From: Verrucomicrobia bacterium UBA740
GTDB taxonomy: Bacteria > Verrucomicrobiota > Kiritimatiellia > RFP12 > UBA1067
Length of the DNA stretch: 19,304 nt
Direction: 5' to 3'
Assembly: GCA_002298665.1 (NCBI GenBank)
Contig: DBKW01000035.1
Location: 1-19,304, forward strand
Below, piece by piece: positions 14,782-19,304 of this stretch (positions within the stretch are counted from its first letter, which is position 1; each line of letters opens with the position of its first letter). The notes beneath the pieces were generated by a model. That model had not been told where the DNA came from, searched no databases, and saw nothing but the letters and a program-made list of their open reading frames with translations. The translations under genes were made by a program, and so were the position numbers.

Positions 14782-15870
14782 TCACGCCCGTTCACGCGTG
14801 CCCCCGGCGATTTCCGCGGCGATGCGCGCCACGACCGCCCCGTCGCCCCCCAGAAGGCGCACGGCCCCGTCCAGACGCGCCGCGGACGCCTTCCGCGCCG
14901 CCGCGTCCGAAAGCCACAAATTCAGCCACCGCGCCACGGCCGCCGGCGTGAAATCCTCCTGCAGAAGCTCCGGCATCGGCTCTTCGCCCGTCCCGCCCGC
15001 TTTCTCCCAGACGATGTTCGCCAGCCCCACGTGCTTCACCCCCGTGATCGCATGGCGCAAAAACCACGCCAGAAGCGGCTCCACCTTGTAGACCAGCACG
15101 GTCGGACACCGCGCGAGCGCCGCCTCCAATGTGGCCGTCCCCGAAGCGACGACCGCGCATTCCGCCTGCCGCAGAACATCCCGCGCGCCGCCCCGTTGCA
15201 CCGTGACGGACGCCCCCCCGGCCGGATCCGCCGCGACAATCCGCCGGATCGCCGCCTCCGCGCGCGCATTCGCCGCCGGTATCACAATGCGCCGCGCCCC
15301 TTTCACGTCCCGCAGCGCGGCCAGCATGAGCGGCAGATGCCGTTCGATTTCCCCCATCCGGCTTCCGGGAAGCGCCGCGACCAGCCCCTTCTCCACCGCC
15401 GACGCCGCCCCGAACGCCGCCACGAGCGGATGCCCCACGAACGTCGCGAACCCCGGCTTGAACAGACGCGGCTCGAACGGGAAAAAGCAGCATAGCCGGT
15501 CCAGCGCGGCTTCGATCTTCGGTATGCGCCCCGCCTTCCACGCCCAGACTTGCGGACACACCACGTGGACCGTGCGGATGCCCCGCTTCTTCGCATACGC
15601 CGCGAGTTTCAGGTTCAGCCCCGGATAGTCTATCGTGCACACGACGTCCGGCCGCCATTCGTCTATCGCCCGCTCCAGCGTCCGCTTGACCCGCAGAAAG
15701 TAGAAGATCTTCTTCAATACCGCCGTGAAACCGAAAACCGCCAGGTCCTCCGTCTTGAAGCCGTACGTGTCGTAGCCCCGTATCTCCGCCCCCCGCAGGG
15801 TCGCGGAGTTCTTCAGGGCATTCGCGTAGAGAACGCCGCTTTCCTCGCCGGCCAGCAATAGGATCTTCAT
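14782..15870 (-). CDS. lpxB: Lipid-A-disaccharide synthase
   Basis: LpxB (family GT19) joins UDP-2,3-diacylglucosamine and lipid X to make the lipid A disaccharide at the inner membrane. The 362-residue protein is slightly shorter than the E. coli enzyme (382). It shows the N-terminal AGEESG motif (7-12; the following residue is Val where many have Asp), IDYPGLNLKLAAYAKKRG (80-97, with the catalytic-type D81), VCPQVWAWKAGRIPKI (104-119), FVGHPLV (144-150) and the sugar-nucleotide motif PGSRMGEIERHLP (168-180). Its ATG overlaps the lpxI stop as ATGA, so it is translationally coupled to its substrate supplier. No Shine-Dalgarno is evident. Confidence 0.96.
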   Translation of the reverse strand: MKILLLAGEESGVLYANALKNSATLRGAEIRGYDTYGFKTEDLAVFGFTAVLKKIFYFLRVKRTLERAIDEWRPDVVCTIDYPGLNLKLAAYAKKRGIRTVHVVCPQVWAWKAGRIPKIEAALDRLCCFFPFEPRLFKPGFATFVGHPLVAAFGAASAVEKGLVAALPGSRMGEIERHLPLMLAALRDVKGARRIVIPAANARAEAAIRRIVAADPAGGASVTVQRGGARDVLRQAECAVVASGTATLEAALARCPTVLVYKVEPLLAWFLRHAITGVKHVGLANIVWEKAGGTGEEPMPELLQEDFTPAAVARWLNLWLSDAAARKASAARLDGAVRLLGGDGAVVARIAAEIAGGTRERA

Positions 15871-16700
15871 GGCCGCAACGGCGCCGGGGGAAGCCCCGAG
15901 TCGACCCCCACCAGCGCGATATGGTGGCGGTTGGCGAACGCGACGACCTCCGCGCGATCCAGGAGGACGAGCCGCCCGGCCTGGAAAACGAGCGCCGAAA
16001 TCCCCGCCCGGCGCATGACCTTCAGCGTCTTGAGCCCCACGACCGGAATGTCGAAGCGCATGTCGTGCCCCTCGCGCGCCGCCTTGAAGACGAGGGACCC
16101 CTTGCCGCCCAGTTTCCCGCCGCGGCGGATCGCCGCGTTCGTCCCTTCGAACGCCTCCACCGCGAGCACCACGCCGCCCTTGACGACGACCGTCTGCCCC
16201 ACGTCGTGGAGCCCCATGTCATGCGCCACCTGCGCCGCATGCCGCGCGTCGGCGCGTTCGCGGTCCGTCAAATCGCGGTCCGTCAGCGGCCCGACCCCCG
16301 GCAGGTGACCGTCCATGTACAGGCTCGCCGGCAGAACATGCGCACCCGCCGCGGTCAGCTTCTCGATGAGTTTGCCGAATATGGAATGCGCGTTCTTGGC
16401 CGGGAGTTCCGCCAGCCACGACTTCGTCTCCGCGTCGAACCGTCCGCGGAAGAGGGACATCGGGCTGATCTGCCCGGCGAGAATCGCCCCGTCATAGCCG
16501 CCCGCGCCAATCCAGCGGATGCCTTGGGCGGCCTGCGTCACCGCCTCCCAGTGCACGTGGTCCGCCGCGGCGCATGTCGCGCGCGCCGTCGAACCCTTCA
16601 CCGCCAGAACGTCCACGCACGGCACCCCGGCGCGCTTGGCGCCCTCCACGACAAGCCGCGGATACGCCCCCGCGCCGGCTATGACGATCAGCCGCTTCAC
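15867..16700 (-). CDS. lpxI: UDP-2,3-diacylglucosamine pyrophosphatase, LpxI type
   Basis: LpxI hydrolyses UDP-2,3-diacylglucosamine to lipid X and UMP, replacing LpxH in many non-gammaproteobacterial lineages. The 277 residues match the family (formerly DUF1009): the N-terminal IAGAGAYPRLVVEGAKRAG (7-25), GHLPGVGPLTDRDLT (131-145), then DVGQTVVVKGGVVLAVEAFEGTNAAIRRGG (166-195), and RFDIPVVG (215-222), whose D217 probably corresponds to the catalytic aspartate described for the Caulobacter enzyme. The start codon is GTG at 16700-16698, three bases after the accA stop; no Shine-Dalgarno is visible, so coupling to accA is likely. Direct adjacency to lpxB, which consumes its product, supports the assignment. 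Confidence 0.95.
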   Translation of the reverse strand: MKRLIVIAGAGAYPRLVVEGAKRAGVPCVDVLAVKGSTARATCAAADHVHWEAVTQAAQGIRWIGAGGYDGAILAGQISPMSLFRGRFDAETKSWLAELPAKNAHSIFGKLIEKLTAAGAHVLPASLYMDGHLPGVGPLTDRDLTDRERADARHAAQVAHDMGLHDVGQTVVVKGGVVLAVEAFEGTNAAIRRGGKLGGKGSLVFKAAREGHDMRFDIPVVGLKTLKVMRRAGISALVFQAGRLVLLDRAEVVAFANRHHIALVGVDSGLPPAPLRP

Positions 16701-16703
16701 CGG

Positions 16704-17528
16704 TTATTTGTAGAAGTTGCCGTAGGCGCGAATCTTCGCGTAGCGCGCCGCGACAAGCTCGTCGACCGGTATCTTCACCAGTTCGTCCAGCGCCGCGACG
16801 ACCGCCTTCTTGACGTTCGCGCACGCCGCCGCGGGATCGTTCTGCGCCCCGCCGGCCGGTTCCGGGATGATGGCGTCGATCGCCCCGAGCTTCTCGAGGT
16901 CGTGCGCCGTGATCTTGAGGGCCTCGGCCGCCTCCGGCGCCTTCGCCCCGTCGCGCCACAGAATCCCCGCGCACCCTTCCGGCGAAATGACCGAATAGAC
17001 CGCGTTCTCCATCATGAGAATCTTGTCCCCGACGGCGATCGCCAGCGCCCCGCCCGAACCGCCTTCGCCCGTGATGACGACCACGATCGGCGTCTTGAGC
17101 TCGCTGAAAAACTCCAGGCTCTTGGCGATCGCCTCCGCCTGCCCGCGCGCCTCGGCCGTGTCGCCCGGATACGCCCCGGGCGTGTCGACGAACGTCACGA
17201 TCGGATTGTGGAACCGCTCCGCCAGCTTCGCCAGGCGCATCGCCTTGCGGTAGCCGTCCGGATTGGCCATGCCGAAGTTGGCCTCCATGTTCTCCTCGAC
17301 CGTCGCGCCCTTGTGGTGCCCCAAAACGAGCACCTTGCGCTCCCCGAGCGTCGCGAAGCCGCCGATCAGCCCGCGGTCGTCGTTCACCAGCCGGTCGCCG
17401 TGCAGCTCCTCGAAATCGCTGCACACGTTCGCGATGAAGTCGCGGATGTGCGGCCGCTTCGGATCCCGCGCCAGCTGCACACGCTCCCACGCCGTCTTCC
17501 CGGCCGTCTCTGTCTTGTTCGTAGCCAT
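16704..17528 (-). CDS. accA: Acetyl-CoA carboxylase carboxyltransferase subunit alpha
   Basis: AccA with AccD transfers the carboxyl group from biotin on AccB to acetyl-CoA, giving malonyl-CoA for fatty acid synthesis. The 274-residue protein has WERVQLARDPKRPHIRDFI (14-32), VDTPGAYPGDTAEARGQ (114-130), the oxyanion-type GEGGSGGALAI (154-164) and SPEGCAGILW (182-191). It is shorter than the E. coli subunit (about 319) because the N-terminal helical region is reduced to a dozen polar residues, as in other short-form AccA proteins. AAGGAG upstream overlaps the accD stop as TAAGGAG, 12 bases between genes. The biotin carrier and carboxylase genes are not in the window. Confidence 0.97.
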   Translation of the reverse strand: MATNKTETAGKTAWERVQLARDPKRPHIRDFIANVCSDFEELHGDRLVNDDRGLIGGFATLGERKVLVLGHHKGATVEENMEANFGMANPDGYRKAMRLAKLAERFHNPIVTFVDTPGAYPGDTAEARGQAEAIAKSLEFFSELKTPIVVVITGEGGSGGALAIAVGDKILMMENAVYSVISPEGCAGILWRDGAKAPEAAEALKITAHDLEKLGAIDAIIPEPAGGAQNDPAAACANVKKAVVAALDELVKIPVDELVAARYAKIRAYGNFYK

Positions 17529-17540
17529 CGAAATATCTCC

Positions 17541-18371
17541 TTAGAATCCCCAGTATCCCAGCATCTTCGCGATGAAATGCTTCATGTCCTTGCGTTCCAC
17601 GATCTTGTCGATGAACCCGTGCTTCTCCAGGTATTCCGCGCTCTGGAAGTCCGCCGGCAGCTTCTGGTGGATCGTGTTCTCGATGACGCGCCGCCCCGCG
17701 AACCCGATCAGCGCCCGCGGTTCGGTGATGTTGATGTCCCCCAGCATCGCGTACGACGCCGAAACGCCGCCCGTCGTCGGGTCCGTCAACACGCTGATGT
17801 ACGGCAGCCCCGCCGCCTTCAGCCGCGCAATCGCCGCGGACGTCTTGGCCATCTGCAGAAGCGACAGGATGCCCTCATGCATCCGCGCGCCGCCCGAGGC
17901 CGAAAACAGCACCAGCGGACGCCGCTCCCGGATCGCCAGCTCGCACGCCCGGGCGATCCGCTCGCCCGTGCCCGTCCCGAGCGACCCGCCCATGAACGCG
18001 AAATCCATGACCCCCAGCACGACCGGATGCTTCTCGATTGTGCACGTCCCCACGGTGACGGACTCGCCCTCGCCCGTCTTCTCGATCGTCGCCTTGACCT
18101 TGTCCGCGTAGGCGCCCGTCGCGTCGTGGAAGTGCAGGTGGTCCGAATAGCCGACTTCGCGGCAGATTTCCTCGAACGAACCCGCGTCCGCGATCTGCGC
18201 GATGCGTTCGCGCGCCGACAGCCGCCCGTGGTAGTTGCACTTCGGGCAAATCCCCCCGTGCGCCTTCCACGCCTCTTTCGAAAAGTGGCTCTTGCATTTG
18301 GGACAGATCGCCCACAGCGCCTTGGCCGGCGGAATCTTCGGTTTGTCTTTCGTGGCTTCAAACCAACTCAT
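17541..18371 (-). CDS. accD: Acetyl-CoA carboxylase carboxyltransferase subunit beta
   Basis: AccD is the partner of AccA in the carboxyltransferase. The 276-residue protein has the N-terminal four-cysteine zinc ribbon (C23, C26, C42, C45) that can bind nucleic acid in E. coli AccD, then the crotonase-like core: VMDFAFMGGSLG (121-132), SASGGARMHEGILSLLQMAK (157-176), TDPTTGGVSASYAMLGD (196-212) and GFAGRRVIENTI (223-234). CAGGAG lies before the ATG. It follows the XRE-cupin gene by 34 bases and precedes accA by 12, so subunit ratio can be set by coupling. Confidence 0.97.
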   Translation of the reverse strand: MSWFEATKDKPKIPPAKALWAICPKCKSHFSKEAWKAHGGICPKCNYHGRLSARERIAQIADAGSFEEICREVGYSDHLHFHDATGAYADKVKATIEKTGEGESVTVGTCTIEKHPVVLGVMDFAFMGGSLGTGTGERIARACELAIRERRPLVLFSASGGARMHEGILSLLQMAKTSAAIARLKAAGLPYISVLTDPTTGGVSASYAMLGDINITEPRALIGFAGRRVIENTIHQKLPADFQSAEYLEKHGFIDKIVERKDMKHFIAKMLGYWGF

Positions 18372-18405
18372 TGCTTGTTCTCCTGATTAAAGTCTCGCCC
18401 GCCCC

Positions 18406-18966
18406 TCAGAGCGGCATGTAGAATATCCGGTAAAGCGACGCAGGGCCGCCGACCGCCTTGAACGTGTGCTTCACGACGTTGTTGTAGTAGGCCGTGTCCC
18501 CCGCGTAGAGCGTGACCGTCTGCTGCCCGTAGACCAGCTCCACGGACCCCGACAGGCAGATGAGCAGCTCCTCGCCCTCGCTCGCCTGCACCGTCTCGCT
18601 CGCGCCCTCTTCCATGTCGACCCGGTACGGGTCCATGTTGCGGTCCGTCTTGCCCAGCGCCAGCGAACGGTACGTCACCCCCGGCAGGTCCACCACCGAG
18701 TCGTGGATCTTCACCGTGGCGTCCTCCGACGCCCGCGTCACCACCGGATCGGGACGGAACTGGTCGTCCGTGAAGGTGCCCACCCGCATGCCCAGCGCAC
18801 GCGCCAGACGTGAGAGCACGCCGAGCGCCGGAATGACCTCGCCCTTCTCCACCGCATTGATGAATTTCTCGTCGATGCCGCTTTTCTGCGTCAAATCGTA
18901 CACGCTCATGCCGAGTTTCTCCCGGCACGCCCGCACACGCATTCCTATTTTGTCTTGTATGGACAT
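18406..18966 (-). CDS. XRE-family regulator with C-terminal cupin domain
   Basis: This 186-residue protein is a two-domain transcription factor: an XRE helix-turn-helix at about 5-65 (VRACREKLGMSVYDLTQKSG, then FINAVEKGEVIPALGVLSRLARALG) and a small beta-barrel cupin at about 95-185 (GEELLICLSGSVELVYG, LYAGDTAYYNNVVKHTFKA). The histidines of cupin motif 1 are replaced by Thr126 and Ala128 and only H167 of motif 2 remains, so a bound metal is unlikely; a small ligand could still bind. I start at the ATG at 18966 because GAGAGGA lies 5 bases upstream; a GTG at 18990 lies at or before the expected transcription start. As first gene before accD-accA-lpxI-lpxB it may control membrane lipid synthesis; that is inference. 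Confidence 0.92.
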   Translation of the reverse strand: MSIQDKIGMRVRACREKLGMSVYDLTQKSGIDEKFINAVEKGEVIPALGVLSRLARALGMRVGTFTDDQFRPDPVVTRASEDATVKIHDSVVDLPGVTYRSLALGKTDRNMDPYRVDMEEGASETVQASEGEELLICLSGSVELVYGQQTVTLYAGDTAYYNNVVKHTFKAVGGPASLYRIFYMPL

Positions 18967-18971
18967 TCTGA

Positions 18972-18978
18972 TCCTCTC
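18972..18978 (-). promoter_or_regulatory. Shine-Dalgarno deciding the XRE-cupin start
   Basis: GAGAGGA on the minus strand lies 5 bases before the ATG at 18966. With the -10 element only about 14 bases further upstream, it rules out the in-frame GTG at 18990 as start and gives a very short leader. Confidence 0.7.
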
Positions 18979-18991
18979 ATTCTGTCGCACT

Positions 18992-19000
18992 ATTATATCA
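18992..19000 (-). promoter_or_regulatory. Extended -10 promoter of the XRE-acc-lpx unit
   Basis: TGATATAAT reads from 19000 to 18992, identical to the recA extended -10. The only -35-like hexamer, TTCACA, is 19 bases upstream and weak. Transcription should begin near 18985. The regulator could act on this site; no clear operator palindrome overlaps it. Confidence 0.7.
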
Positions 19001-19028
19001 TAATTTGTGCGCCTCGTGTGAACTATCC

Positions 19029-19045
19029 GCGCCCATCACGGGCGC
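19029..19045 (-). other. GC-rich hairpin between tRNA-CAU and the XRE-cupin promoter
   Basis: GCGCCC and GGGCGC form a perfect 6-bp stem around a 5-base loop. No U-tract follows on the minus strand, so it is not a standard intrinsic terminator. It may still stop or process the tRNA transcript, or serve as a protein site upstream of the XRE promoter. Confidence 0.4.
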
Positions 19046-19077
19046 ACCGCCTCGCGCATGCGGATCGGGGGGAAAAT

Positions 19078-19153
19078 TGGTGGCGAGAAAGGGAATCGAA
19101 CCCTTGACCTTAGGCTTATGAGTCCTGCGCTCTACCAACTGAGCTATCTCGCC
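19078..19153 (-). tRNA. tRNA with CAU anticodon (elongator Met, or Ile2)
   Basis: The 76-base cloverleaf has a perfect acceptor stem GGCGAGA/TCTCGCC, A73 and an encoded CCA, D stem GCTC/GAGC, anticodon loop CTCATAA (anticodon at plus 19120-19118), variable loop AGGTC and T arm AAGGG/CCCTT. The paired G1-C72 excludes initiator tRNA. CAU could be elongator Met or Ile2 with lysidine; sequence alone does not settle this. The anticodon stem has two mismatches, C27-A43 and A31-G39, around three good pairs. It has its own promoter at 19183-19212. Confidence 0.93.
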
Positions 19154-19182
19154 AAATGCCCTTCAACGGACAACAGACGTAT

Positions 19183-19212
19183 ATGATACCAAAAATTGCC
19201 CTCCGGCGTCAA
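19183..19212 (-). promoter_or_regulatory. Promoter of the CAU tRNA
   Basis: TTGACG (19212-19207) and TATCAT (19188-19183) are separated by 18 bases on the minus strand, with TGG just before the -10. Initiation near 19176 would leave a leader of about 23 bases before the mature tRNA. Confidence 0.75.
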
Positions 19213-19304
19213 GCACCTTCCTGCAAATTATTGAAAAAAGTCCGTTCCCGCCATTCCCCCGCGCTCCGCCGTCTTGCCCTGTGCTTGCGCCCCGCCGCCC
19301 GCCC

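Noticed and set aside
14756..14784. Weak inverted repeat between lpxB and recA as a terminator
   Set aside because: The stem is about 5 bp with a 13-base loop and no U-tract follows.
14721..14790. A LexA/SOS box upstream of recA
   Set aside because: I searched by eye for GAAC-N-GTTC and CTGT-N8-ACAG patterns and found neither.

Overview
The window is an ordinary-looking, gene-dense stretch of core bacterial chromosome. It is GC-rich, and every gene I can support lies on the minus strand, so transcription runs from high to low coordinates. Two lipid A genes (lpxI, lpxB) show a Gram-negative cell with lipopolysaccharide. LpxI instead of LpxH, a large membrane Ser/Thr kinase with a helical extracytoplasmic half, a conserved small membrane protein and the divergent ribosomal and RecA sequences suggest the PVC group (a Kiritimatiellota, Lentisphaerota or Verrucomicrobiota relative). 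That placement is inference from protein style; no rRNA is present to test it.

In transcription order: (1) a tRNA with a CAU anticodon (19153-19078) behind its own promoter. (2) A lipid-synthesis unit (18966-14782): an XRE-cupin regulator, accD, accA, lpxI, lpxB. It joins the first step of fatty acid synthesis to lipid A assembly. (3) recA followed closely by tRNA-Ser(UGA), then a hairpin. (4) About 230 bases without a recognisable gene. (5) A ribosomal alpha-type operon with its own promoter: rpmJ, rpsM, rpsK, rpsD, rpoA, rplQ, rpsU, ending in a clear intrinsic terminator at 9871-9900. (6) A 5-formyltetrahydrofolate cyclo-ligase gene. (7) A long unit driven by a near-consensus promoter at 9267-9295: guaB, lepB, a Ser/Thr protein kinase, ilvA, a CPA2-type cation/proton antiporter and a conserved membrane-anchored protein of unknown function. 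Junctions in this last unit are overlapping or only a few bases apart, apart from 28 nt before the antiporter.

Four junctions are start/stop overlaps (lepB/kinase, antiporter/unknown, lpxI/lpxB, rplQ/rpsU). Several others place the Shine-Dalgarno directly on the upstream stop as TAAGGAG, so translational coupling looks like the rule here.

I found no CRISPR array, mobile element, phage gene or defence island, and nothing I would call a wholly new system. The points most worth a second look are: all five promoters I can identify carry an extended -10 (TGN before the hexamer); the signal peptidase has a roughly 100-residue insertion between its Ser motif and the next conserved box; the antiporter combines an exchanger, an extra four-helix membrane block and an RCK-C domain; and a cupin regulator lacking the usual metal-binding histidines heads the lipid operon.
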